Of a DNA stretch of 54,569 bases, positions 1-7,169 are shown one piece after another. How positions within the stretch are numbered: the first letter of the stretch is position 1; each line of letters begins with the position of its first letter. The notes below the pieces were generated by a model. That model saw only the letters and a list, made by a program, of their open reading frames with translations, did not search any database and had not been told where the DNA came from. The DNA lies in contig JALSLH010000040.1 in NCBI GenBank assembly GCA_026988435.1, forward strand, positions 1 to 54,569, read 5' to 3'. Both the position numbers and the translations under genes were made by a program. The stretch is from Methylophaga sp. (lineage in GTDB: Bacteria > Pseudomonadota > Gammaproteobacteria > Nitrosococcales > Methylophagaceae).

Positions 1-111
1 CATGGCTTTATGCTGAATATCATTGCTGGGCTTATCGCTTACTCACTTAAAGACAATAAACCATCGTTGAGAATTACGAGCGAAGAATTTAGTATGATGA
101 CTGTTTCTTAA
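1..111 (+). CDS. C-terminal end of a possible transposase (partial)
   Basis: The first reading frame is open from the window edge to a TAA at 109-111 and encodes 36 residues. The run HGFMLNIIAGLIAYSLKDNK followed by PSL resembles, from memory, the C-terminus of IS982-type transposases (an asparagine-containing segment, GLIAY, then KPS). The rest of the gene lies outside the window, so neither family nor integrity can be checked. A mobile element here would fit the broken gene and MITE immediately downstream. It could also be the tail of an unrelated protein. Confidence 0.4.
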   Translation, partial: HGFMLNIIAGLIAYSLKDNKPSLRITSEEFSMMTVS

Positions 112-121
112 ACAGATCTGA

Positions 122-237
122 GGTTACTTACGGCAAAAAGATCGTCACTATGATAAAAATATGCCGATTGTTACCTACAATATGATCTTAACGTCAGGTG
201 AATATAACGATCCTGAAATTGTTAGTATATACCCGTG
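122..237 (+). pseudogene. 5' fragment of a small gene interrupted by a MITE
   Basis: An open frame after the TGA at 119-121 reads GYLRQKDRHYDKNMPIVTYN and continues MILTSGEYNDPEIV before entering the MITE, where it ends at a TGA (235-237). The composition looks like genuine protein, and the frame lacks its own start. The downstream piece at 547-795 carries the other half of what looks like the same gene. Upstream sequence is also lost, probably to the mobile element whose end is at 111. Precise removal of the MITE plus one TA or TATA copy does not restore a continuous frame, so decay continued after insertion. I do not recognise the function. Confidence 0.5.
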
Positions 238-545
238 ACCATTCAATCTGTAGATTTCAGAGTTTAGCACAAACGTCAGAGCAAGGCGCAATGTGAAGGC
301 ACAAAAAATATGCTCCTGCATTTTTTGCATACAGTCCATCCATGGACATAAATGACGAGTCCTTGTCAAACATTGTAACGCGGCGCTGGCGTTTGTGCTA
401 ATCTCCCATAGGGCAAGAGAATAAGCCACACTCTTCGTCGTTATAAAGTCTTAAATTAGAATGACTAATTCTGCGACTTTATGCCTAGAATAGTATGGCT
501 TCTTCTCCTGCTGAATTCTGCAGATTGAATGGTCACGGGTATATA
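226..545. mobile_element. MITE-1, 320 bp, with perfect 24-bp terminal inverted repeats
   Basis: The ends at 226-249 and 522-545 are exact reverse complements over 24 bp; the outer 20 begin TATATACCCGTGACCATTCA. The interior holds two nested inverted repeats. The first is TTAGCACAAACG at 264-275 and its complement near 390-401, with a GTCCA/TGGAC hairpin inside it. The second is the hairpin at 443-482. No transposase is encoded; the 84-residue minus-strand frame in it is a by-product. The TA-rich outer edge is compatible with a TA or TATA target duplication. The element splits a small gene (122-237 and 547-795). Copies of the same end occur at 4992, 5993 and 40855. Confidence 0.85.
437..487. 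repeat. Core hairpin of MITE-1
   Basis: CGTTATAAAGTC (439-450) pairs with GACTTTATGCC (475-485) through ATAAAGTC/GACTTTAT. An inner stem AATTAG/CTAATT (454-459, 465-470) closes the loop AATGA. The same layout, with different stem bases, recurs at 30498-30545 and 40915-40963. Confidence 0.75.
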
Positions 546-546
546 G

Positions 547-795
547 AATAAAGGTGGCGGTAATTATTATTGGCGTGCTAAAAAACAGCCGCAAGGTAGT
601 ATTATGTTTTATCACCTCATTCCTTCATCAGCAGAAATACAAAATAAATTAGATGACTTAGAGGTGGGCAGGGCTGTCACATTACGAGGTAAAATTTCTG
701 AAAACAATAAAATTGTTAGCAGTGATGACTATTATGTACAGTTAAATCATAGCAATCATAAATACATTCTGGTGGGGGATGTTGTCCAAAAATAA
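547..795 (+). pseudogene. 3' fragment of the MITE-interrupted gene
   Basis: The frame runs from the in-frame stop at 544-546, just inside the MITE edge, to TAA at 793-795. It begins NKGGGNYYWRAKKQPQGSIM and continues with a region containing VGRAVTLRGKI and ending GDVVQK. The coding-like sequence upstream of the first ATG (604) shows that the intact protein started further upstream, so the 63-residue frame from 604 is not the original gene. An aromatic W-R-A motif followed by HLIPSSAEI and V-T-L-R-G-K resembles small envelope-associated conserved hypothetical proteins I have seen but cannot name. It may still be translated from 604, but no good ribosome site precedes it. Confidence 0.55.
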
Positions 796-844
796 CTAAG
801 CTGAAATGTAGTAAGTTTAAGAAGCGTGGTATCATATAAGCCAT

Positions 845-2215
845 ATGATATCACTGAAAAAAATCTTTTCTGTCGTAAAGAAAAAGAGCAAAAATAAAGC
901 AAAAGATAATACTAAGCAGAGCGATCCGATTGTAATACCTCGATCACAACATAGTATTTCCCGCAAACAGATTGATCCTCATGCTTTAAAAATTCTTTAT
1001 CGCTTGAAAGATGCAGGTTTCGACGCCTATCTTGTTGGCGGTTGTGTGCGTGATTTATTGTTAGGCCATGAGCCAAAAGACTTTGATGTGACAACTAATG
1101 CTTCTCCTGAAGAAGTTCATAAATTGTTTAAAAAGAGTCGATTAATTGGCCGACGGTTTAAATTGGTTCATGTCGGTTTTGGTCGCAATGTAATTGAAGT
1201 AGCTACGTTCAGAGCGCCACCAGAGGAAGATCAGCATGTGGATGGCCGTATCATGCGTGATAATGTGTTTGGCACTTTAGAACAAGATGCATGGCGCCGA
1301 GATTTCACTATTAACGCCTTGTATTACGATATTCGCGATTTTTCAATAATTGATTATACCGGCGGCATTGCAGATTTAGAAGCAGGTCTAATTCGCTTAA
1401 TTGGTGATGTGGAGACACGTTACCGTGAAGACCCTGTGCGTATGTTGCGAGCATTACGTTTTGTTGGCAAATTAGGTTTGCGCCTTGATGACGAAACAGA
1501 GCGCTTTATTCCGCAACTTGCTCACATGCTAGCTGATATGCCCGCGGCACGTTTATTTGATGAATCATTAAAATTATATTTAACCGGCAATGCCGCAGTC
1601 ACGCACGAATTATTGTGTCACTACGGCATTTTTGAGGTGTTGTTTCCTCAAACTGGCGCATTACTTCATACTGAACAAGATAGTTTTCCACGTACTTTGA
1701 TAACTAAGGCTTTAGAAAATACAGATATTCGTATTGATGAAGGCAAGCCTGTCACGCCGGCATTTTTATTTGCGGCGTTAATGTGGGAGCCAGTCAAACA
1801 GCGCTGGCAAGAACATAAAGATCGTAAAATACCACCCATTCCAGCGTTGCAACGAGCGGCAACGGAAGTGATTTCAGAACAAGTTCGTCGTGTTGCCGTG
1901 CCGAAGCGCTTTACATTAATGACGCGTGATATTTGGACATTGCAAATTCGTTTAGAACAACGATTTGGTAAAAAAGCCTATAGAACACTAACGCATCCAA
2001 AATTTAGAGCGGGTTATGACTTTTTATTACTACGTGTGCAAGCAGGTGAACCGTTATCTGAGTTAGCAGACTGGTGGACGATGTTTCAAGAGGCGGAAGA
2101 ACCGCAGCAACAGAAAATGGTTAGTAGTTTGTCAGCAACTCAGGCGGGCGCTCCACGTAAACGCCGCCGACGTAGACGCAAGAAGCCGGCAGCTAAGAGT
2201 GTGGCTAGTGAATAA
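845..2215 (+). CDS. pcnB: Poly(A) polymerase I
   Basis: This 456-residue protein adds 3' poly(A) tails to RNA, marking it for degradation. The nucleotidyltransferase signature LVGGCVRDLLLG lies at residues 63-74 and the metal-binding D-F-D at 79-81 (KDFDVTT). Further family motifs are RRDFTINALYYD and EDPVRMLRALRFVGKLGL. A basic tail (KRRRRRRKK) near the C-terminus is typical of PcnB and absent from CCA-adding enzymes. Its length is close to the 450-470 residues usual for the family. It is followed directly by folK and panB/panC, the order seen in many gammaproteobacteria. The first 35 residues are Lys-rich and poorly conserved, so the exact start is uncertain. Confidence 0.95.
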   Translation: MISLKKIFSVVKKKSKNKAKDNTKQSDPIVIPRSQHSISRKQIDPHALKILYRLKDAGFDAYLVGGCVRDLLLGHEPKDFDVTTNASPEEVHKLFKKSRLIGRRFKLVHVGFGRNVIEVATFRAPPEEDQHVDGRIMRDNVFGTLEQDAWRRDFTINALYYDIRDFSIIDYTGGIADLEAGLIRLIGDVETRYREDPVRMLRALRFVGKLGLRLDDETERFIPQLAHMLADMPAARLFDESLKLYLTGNAAVTHELLCHYGIFEVLFPQTGALLHTEQDSFPRTLITKALENTDIRIDEGKPVTPAFLFAALMWEPVKQRWQEHKDRKIPPIPALQRAATEVISEQVRRVAVPKRFTLMTRDIWTLQIRLEQRFGKKAYRTLTHPKFRAGYDFLLLRVQAGEPLSELADWWTMFQEAEEPQQQKMVSSLSATQAGAPRKRRRRRRKKPAAKSVASE

Positions 2216-2699
2216 TATCTTTATTGGTTTAGGCAGTAATCTGTCTGATCCAATTCAACAGATATTAATGGCTGTGGATACTTTAAAAAAGATACCCGAA
2301 ACACGAGTTATTAAACGTTCATCACTTTATGCTAGTCCGCCAATGGGGCCGCAAGATCAACCCGATTATGTCAATGCCGTCGTTGAACTAAATAGTGAGT
2401 TATCGGCGCATAAACTATTAGATGAACTGCAAACTATTGAGCAGAAGCAGGGGCGAGTGCGATTAAGGCATTGGGGTGAACGCACGCTTGATTTAGATAT
2501 ACTGGTATATGGTGAGCAGAAGATAGATGATGAGCGATTAACGGTTCCACATTCTGGTATAAAAGAGCGCGCGTTTGTACTTTATCCTTTAGCAGAAATA
2601 GCGCCTGACCTAATTATTCCGCAATTTGGAAATATAGCTAATTTAGTTCAAAATTGTTCACGCTCAGGCTTAAATAAAATAAATTTAGACTTAATATGA
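2208..2699 (+). CDS. folK: 6-hydroxymethyl-7,8-dihydropterin pyrophosphokinase
   Basis: HPPK transfers pyrophosphate from ATP to 6-hydroxymethyl-dihydropterin in folate synthesis. The N-terminal FIGLGSNLSDP, the YASPPMGPQDQPDYVNAVVE segment and the signature RHWGERTLDLDILVYG, with its catalytic and metal-binding Asp residues, are all present. It is about 160 residues, normal for the family. I place the start at the GTG at 2208, overlapping the pcnB stop by 8 nt, because family members begin a few residues before the I-G-L-G-S-N motif; a GTG at 2199 is the alternative. Translational coupling to pcnB is likely. Its stop overlaps the next start in ATGA. Confidence 0.93.
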   Translation: MNNIFIGLGSNLSDPIQQILMAVDTLKKIPETRVIKRSSLYASPPMGPQDQPDYVNAVVELNSELSAHKLLDELQTIEQKQGRVRLRHWGERTLDLDILVYGEQKIDDERLTVPHSGIKERAFVLYPLAEIAPDLIIPQFGNIANLVQNCSRSGLNKINLDLI

Positions 2700-3352
2700 A
2701 TACATTAGAAACGCCACATCGTTATATTGCTGTTGAAGGCCCTATTGGTGTAGGTAAAACACATTTGGTGAAACGATTGGCCGAAAGCTTTTCGGGCACG
2801 ACTGTGCTCGAACAACCAGAGAATAATCCTTTTTTAGAAAAGTTTTATATTCATCCAAAACAATCAGCTTTGCCTACGCAGTTAAGCTTTCTGATGCAGC
2901 GGGTACGATTAAGTAAGGAGCTACAGCAAGACGATCTCTTTACTAGCTTAAAAGTAACAGACTTTATGGTGGAAAAAGATCGCATTTTTGCACAAATCAC
3001 CTTAGATGATGATGAACTTGCTTTATATAATATGGTCTATGACAATCTGACAATGCAGCATCGTATTCCTGATTTAGTGATTTATTTACAAGCACCGATG
3101 ACCGTGTTGAAAGCACGAGTGAATCAACGCGGTATTGGCTATGAACAACATATTGAAGATGGTTACCTACAAAGATTGGCCGATAGTTATGCAGATTTTT
3201 TCCATTATTATGACGCTTCGCCTTTATTAATTGTAAATGCTGAGCAAATAGATTTAGTTAATAGTGAGCAAGATTATCAAAACTTATTAGAACAAATTAG
3301 TACCTCTAATAGCGGACGGCATTATTATAATCCGATGCCTGTTAAGAAGTAG
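2696..3352 (+). CDS. Deoxynucleoside kinase
   Basis: A 218-residue P-loop kinase of the deoxynucleoside kinase/deoxyguanosine kinase family, which phosphorylates salvaged deoxynucleosides to monophosphates. The P-loop GPIGVGKT is at residues 15-22. The segment PTQLSFLMQRVRL and a later DRIFAQ match the family's substrate-pocket and D-R motifs, and IPDLVIYLQAP precedes the lid region with its R-x-N-Q-R. Substrate preference (dA, dG, dC or T) cannot be decided by eye. It overlaps folK by 4 nt and sits between folK and panB, where E. coli has no gene; it is probably co-transcribed with the pantothenate genes without sharing their pathway. Confidence 0.85.
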   Translation: MNTLETPHRYIAVEGPIGVGKTHLVKRLAESFSGTTVLEQPENNPFLEKFYIHPKQSALPTQLSFLMQRVRLSKELQQDDLFTSLKVTDFMVEKDRIFAQITLDDDELALYNMVYDNLTMQHRIPDLVIYLQAPMTVLKARVNQRGIGYEQHIEDGYLQRLADSYADFFHYYDASPLLIVNAEQIDLVNSEQDYQNLLEQISTSNSGRHYYNPMPVKK

Positions 3353-3365
3353 AAGGTGTAAGTGT

Positions 3366-4166
3366 ATGACTCGATTGAATTTAACAGATTTGCGAACAAT
3401 GAAAGCTCAGCATAATAAAATTGTTATGCTGACATCGTATGATGCTAGCTTTAGTAAAATAATGGATGCAGTCGGTGTCGATATAATATTGGTGGGAGAT
3501 TCGCTCGGTACTGTGGTGCAGGGACATGAAAGTACTGTGCCTGTGACTGTTGACGATATGATCTATCATTGCCGACATGTGTTACGAGGTAGCCAGCGTG
3601 CATTTGTTATTATTGATATGCCTTTTATGAGTTATGCGACGCCACAACAAGCAGCCCAAAATGCGGCACGAATGATGACTAGTGGTGGTGCACAAATGGT
3701 CAAGTTAGAAGGTGGTGGAGCAGTTATAGAAGAAACGGTCCGTGAGCTTACAGAGCGGGGCATTCCTGTTTGTGGCCATTTGGGCTTACTACCACAATCA
3801 GAACATCGTTTGAGTGGCTATCAATCTCAAAAATGGAGTGAACAGTCCGTTCAAAAATTACTTAAAGATGCTAAAGGTTTGCAACAAGCAGGGGCTGAAA
3901 TGGTGGTGCTTGCATGTGTGCCGGCTACGGTAGGTGCTCAAATAACAGCGGAATTAACAATTCCTGTTATAGGCTTTGGTGCAGGTCGATCTTGTGATGG
4001 GCAAGTACTGATCTTATACGATATGTTAGGTATTTCAGCAGGTAAAACACAGCCTTTTAATCATGACTTTTTAGCAGATACAGGTAATATCCTAGATGCG
4101 GTTGATAAATATGTACGTGATGTGAAAAGTGGTGACTTTCCTCAGCCACAACATGAGTACGAATGA
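3366..4166 (+). CDS. panB: 3-methyl-2-oxobutanoate hydroxymethyltransferase
   Basis: PanB transfers a hydroxymethyl group from methylene-tetrahydrofolate to ketoisovalerate to give ketopantoate, the first committed step of pantothenate synthesis. At 266 residues it is the family's normal length. The motif ILVGDSLGTVVQGHEST includes the metal-binding Asp at about residue 45, followed by FVIIDMPFMSY and VKLEGG with the substrate-binding Lys and Glu. PVIGFGAGRSCDGQVLI near the C-terminus is also diagnostic. It lies 13 nt after the kinase and overlaps panC by 4 nt (ATGA). Confidence 0.96.
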   Translation: MTRLNLTDLRTMKAQHNKIVMLTSYDASFSKIMDAVGVDIILVGDSLGTVVQGHESTVPVTVDDMIYHCRHVLRGSQRAFVIIDMPFMSYATPQQAAQNAARMMTSGGAQMVKLEGGGAVIEETVRELTERGIPVCGHLGLLPQSEHRLSGYQSQKWSEQSVQKLLKDAKGLQQAGAEMVVLACVPATVGAQITAELTIPVIGFGAGRSCDGQVLILYDMLGISAGKTQPFNHDFLADTGNILDAVDKYVRDVKSGDFPQPQHEYE

Positions 4167-5017
4167 AAAAAATCACTACGGTTTCTGCACTTAGGCTGCT
4201 AGTGGCTGATTGGAAGCAAGCCGGAAAGCGAATTGCTTTTGTTCCAACTATGGGTAATTTGCATCAGGGACACTTATCGTTAGTGAGTAAAGCTACTGAA
4301 CTGGCAGACAAGGTGATTGTTAGCATATTTGTGAACCCTTTACAGTTTGATGATAAAGCTGACCTATCAGCTTATCCACGTACAGTTGAGGTAGATATTG
4401 AACAATTAACATCAGTTGAATGTGATGCAGTATTTTTACCTACGGCAGAAATAATGTATCCCGAAGGCATGGATAGACAAACAGTAATCACTGTGCCCGG
4501 CATGGATGACAAATTATGCGGTCAAGCCCGTCCGGGGCATTTTGATGGTGTGGCTACAGTGGTTGTCAAATTATTCAATATGGTGCAGCCAGATGTGGCT
4601 GTATTCGGTGAAAAAGATTACCAGCAGTTATTATTAATTAAGAAAATGGTGGCAGACTTAAACCTACCACTTAAAATCATAGGTTTGCCGACATATCGTG
4701 AAGAAAGTGGCTTAGCCATGAGTTCTCGCAATCAATATTTAACGAGTAAGCAGCGTAAGCAAGCGGCCTCAATTTATCGAATATTGAATGATATTAAGAC
4801 AGAACTTCTAAATGGTGGGGCGGACTTTGTTAAATTAGAGCAACAAGCAAAGGATGAGTTAACGCAATTAGGTTTTGAGCCAGACTATGTTGAAATTAGG
4901 CGTGCAAGGAACTTAGAGCCAGCAAAACAGTCAGATAAAGAGCTTAGAATTCTCTTGGCAGCACGATTAGGAAAAGCACGGCTAATTGATAATATACCCG
5001 TGACCATTCAATCTTGA
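4163..5017 (+). CDS. panC: Pantothenate synthetase
   Basis: PanC condenses pantoate with beta-alanine using ATP. The adenylylation motif VPTMGNLHQGHLSLV carries His34 and His37 as in E. coli. FGEKDYQQL and the KMSKS-like GLAMSSRNQYL are also present. The length, 284 residues, is normal. The last codons are unusual: from 4992 to 5014 the coding strand is a copy of the MITE end found at 226 and 5991, so the C-terminal IPVTIQS is read from repeat DNA and the TGA lies one base beyond it. The family-typical RLIDN precedes this, so only the dispensable tail seems replaced. Confidence 0.96.
   Translation: MKKITTVSALRLLVADWKQAGKRIAFVPTMGNLHQGHLSLVSKATELADKVIVSIFVNPLQFDDKADLSAYPRTVEVDIEQLTSVECDAVFLPTAEIMYPEGMDRQTVITVPGMDDKLCGQARPGHFDGVATVVVKLFNMVQPDVAVFGEKDYQQLLLIKKMVADLNLPLKIIGLPTYREESGLAMSSRNQYLTSKQRKQAASIYRILNDIKTELLNGGADFVKLEQQAKDELTQLGFEPDYVEIRRARNLEPAKQSDKELRILLAARLGKARLIDNIPVTIQS
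4992..5014. repeat. Solitary MITE end inside the panC 3' end
   Basis: ATATACCCGTGACCATTCAA plus TCT matches bases 227-249 of MITE-1 exactly over 23 bp. It is followed by TGATTGA, which with the preceding TCAATC makes a short imperfect palindrome. This may be a worn remnant of the head-to-head palindrome seen whole at 5993-6038. The repeat encodes the last residues of PanC. Confidence 0.85.
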
Positions 5018-5075
5018 TTGAGTTAGCCTAAAAATGCGATAATACCCCCCAAATTAACTAGGAAATAGCCGGAAT

Positions 5076-5456
5076 ATGCAACTGACATTGCTTAAAACAA
5101 AATTACACCGCGCCTGCGTTACACATTCAGAACTTGAATACGAAGGCTCTTGTGCGATTGACAGTAATTTATTGGATGCCGCTGGTATTCATGAATATGA
5201 ACAAATCCATATATATAATGTCACCAATGGTGAACGCTTTACAACGTATGCGATTCGTGCTGAAGCTGGCTCTAATATTATTTCTGTTAATGGTGCCGCT
5301 GCACATAAAGCCTCACCAGACGATCGCATTATCATCTGTGCCTATACAACACTAGATGAAAAAGAAGTCGCAGTATTCAAACCAACCTTAGTTTATTTGA
5401 ATGAGAATAATGACATAGTTAATACATGTCATGCTATTCCTGTTCAAGCTGCATAA
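5076..5456 (+). CDS. panD: Aspartate 1-decarboxylase precursor
   Basis: PanD makes beta-alanine from aspartate and needs self-cleavage to generate its pyruvoyl cofactor. The cleavage site Gly24-Ser25 lies in YEGSCAID, exactly as in E. coli, and the N-terminal K-x-K-L-H-R-A stretch includes the conserved Lys9. [20 protein letters not shown] is the family's C-terminal motif. The protein is 126 residues, the normal size. It completes the panB-panC-panD set, 58 nt after panC, with MITE-end sequence lying between it and panC. Confidence 0.96.
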   Translation: MQLTLLKTKLHRACVTHSELEYEGSCAIDSNLLDAAGIHEYEQIHIYNVTNGERFTTYAIRAEAGSNIISVNGAAAHKASPDDRIIICAYTTLDEKEVAVFKPTLVYLNENNDIVNTCHAIPVQAA

Positions 5457-5468
5457 TAAAACATAACC

Positions 5469-5984
5469 ATGAGTTTAATTGAAAAAACGTTTGAAAGCTT
5501 GTTATGGAATAGCCGCTTTGTTGTTGTAGTAGCTGTTTTAAGCAGTTTAATAACTGCTTTTGCTATGTTTTATATGGCAACAGTTGATGCTTATTACTTA
5601 GTCTCACATTTGGGTGAGTATTTATCTTCAGATCTTACGGGTGAAGCCAGAAAAATATTTAGAGTGACTACTATTACTCATGTGGTGGAGGTGATTGATG
5701 GCTATTTACTGGCGACAGTATTATTTATGTTTGCTCTGGGTTTATATGAATTGTTTGTCAGTAAAATAGAGCAAGCAGATAATTCTGAAACGCCTTCGGT
5801 GCTCGCTATACACAGTCTTGATGATCTAAAGTCTCGTTTAGGTCGGGTTATTATCATGATTTTGATTGTTAACTTTTTTGAACAAGCCATTAATATGAAA
5901 ATTAATGCGCCACTAGAACTACTGGCATTAGCGGCCGGTATTGCATTAATTGGTCTTACGCTTTATCTTACTGAGAAACATTGA
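5469..5984 (+). CDS. YqhA family (UPF0114) membrane protein
   Basis: A 171-residue protein with about four hydrophobic segments: near residues 17-37, 60-85, 118-138 and 148-166. The opening ESLLWNSRFVVVVAVLSSL, the middle YLLATVLFMFALGLYELFVS and the later LKSRLGRVIIMILIVNFFEQ are the hallmarks of the UPF0114/YqhA family of inner-membrane proteins. No biochemical function is established for the family to my knowledge. It follows panD by 12 nt and is probably co-transcribed. A MITE palindrome begins 9 nt beyond its stop. Confidence 0.85.
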   Translation: MSLIEKTFESLLWNSRFVVVVAVLSSLITAFAMFYMATVDAYYLVSHLGEYLSSDLTGEARKIFRVTTITHVVEVIDGYLLATVLFMFALGLYELFVSKIEQADNSETPSVLAIHSLDDLKSRLGRVIIMILIVNFFEQAINMKINAPLELLALAAGIALIGLTLYLTEKH

Positions 5985-5992
5985 TTTAGATA

Positions 5993-6038
5993 TATACCCG
6001 TGACCATTCAATCTGTAGATTGAATGGTCACGGGTATA
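5993..6038. repeat. Head-to-head MITE-end palindrome
   Basis: Two MITE ends meet with a 2-nt spacer: TATACCCGTGACCATTCAAT plus CT (5993-6014), GT, then the exact complement (6017-6038). This gives a 46-bp near-perfect palindrome with 22-bp arms. It looks like MITE-1 with its interior deleted. There is no T-tract, so it is not a standard terminator. It lies just upstream of the channel gene at 6095. Confidence 0.9.
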
Positions 6039-6094
6039 GAACAACACTATTGCTGATCATGGGTAAAATTATCTATGATTTTACGGGGAATATT

Positions 6095-7165
6095 TTGAAA
6101 CAATATTTGCTTTATGTTTATCTGCTCGTTGTCTCTTTCCACTCACCACAGGTTTTTTCACAAGGTGAAATCATTGTTGGTACCATTGATAGACCACCAT
6201 TCTCATTTCATAATGAACGAGGCAATTTAACTGGCTTTAGCGTTGAATTATGGCAGGAAATTGCAAATAGAATTGATGCTTCTTTCGTATGGAAGCCGCA
6301 GGACAGCTTTTCTACATTAATTAGTGATACTGTCTCAAATAAAACAGATCTAGCGATTGCCAATATTTCAATTACTGCAAGTCGAGAGCAACAAGCAGAT
6401 TTTTCACATTCAATTTTTGAATCCGGAATGGCAATAGCCGTTAAAAAAGGGGCGAGTGCATCCTATTTCACGCTGATATGGGAATCAGGAATTGTTTTGT
6501 TTTTGGGTGGAGCATTTCTGCTTTTACTGTTCATCGCACATGTGGTTTGGTTCTTTGAGCGAAATATAGATAACCCTCGGCATGATTATTTTCGTGATGA
6601 CTATATTGGCGGTGTGTGGGATGCTTTTTGGTGGGCATTTATCATTATGACGATGGGCGGTTTTGAAAATGAAGTGCCACAAAAATTTATAAATAGAATG
6701 TTGGCTATATTTTGGATCATTGTAAGTTTATTCTTTATATCAACGCTGACGGCAAAAATCACCACTGCATTGACTGTTGCTGAGTTAAGGACAGGAATAG
6801 TAAATTACAAAGATTTATTAGGTAAAAAGGTGGGAGTGACGGAAGGCTCCTCACATCAGAAATTTTTACAAGATGTAGGAATAAGGACTATTGCATACCC
6901 GTCACTTGAAACATTATATGCTGATTTGAGAGACGAAAAAATTAATGCGATTGTTGCTGACTTACCTATTCTTTCTTACTATGCCACACATGATGGGGCA
7001 GGTTGGATGTTAGTTGCTGGAGATACGTTCAACCATGAGAATTATGGCATTATATTCCCAGAAAACTCACCTTATTTAGAAAGAGTGGACACCGCTTTAT
7101 TACAGATTAGAGAGGAAGGAATTTACCGTGAATTACATGAAAAGTATTTTGGTAAAGAATTCTAA
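6095..7165 (+). CDS. Glutamate-receptor-like ligand-gated ion channel
   Basis: The protein has a periplasmic solute-binding domain split by a channel core, the layout of ionotropic glutamate receptors (iGluR). Numbering from TTG at 6095 (GGGG about 6 nt upstream): signal peptide to about 22; lobe S1 with the ligand arginine R97 in ITASREQQADFS; TM1 at about 131-154; pore helix and loop at about 174-193 (FWWAFIIMTMGGFENEVP); TM2 at about 202-220 ending STLTAKITTALTV; lobe S2 with likely ligand Asp289 (IVADLPI). The pore lacks the TVGYGD filter of GluR0; T-M-G-G-F is closer to the S-L-G-A-F loop of animal receptors. The reading frame extends back to 6020, but those codons come from the MITE palindrome. 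An ATG at 6059 is an alternative start. It converges on the porin gene. Confidence 0.85.
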   Translation: MKQYLLYVYLLVVSFHSPQVFSQGEIIVGTIDRPPFSFHNERGNLTGFSVELWQEIANRIDASFVWKPQDSFSTLISDTVSNKTDLAIANISITASREQQADFSHSIFESGMAIAVKKGASASYFTLIWESGIVLFLGGAFLLLLFIAHVVWFFERNIDNPRHDYFRDDYIGGVWDAFWWAFIIMTMGGFENEVPQKFINRMLAIFWIIVSLFFISTLTAKITTALTVAELRTGIVNYKDLLGKKVGVTEGSSHQKFLQDVGIRTIAYPSLETLYADLRDEKINAIVADLPILSYYATHDGAGWMLVAGDTFNHENYGIIFPENSPYLERVDTALLQIREEGIYRELHEKYFGKEF

Positions 7166-7169
7166 TTTC

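Noticed and set aside
175-429. 84-residue minus-strand open frame
   Set aside because: It lies inside MITE-1 and reads the repeat ends as protein; no ribosome site and no family resemblance.
6020-6094. Extended N-terminus of the channel protein
   Set aside because: The extra codons derive from the MITE palindrome, and the signal peptide begins at the TTG of 6095.
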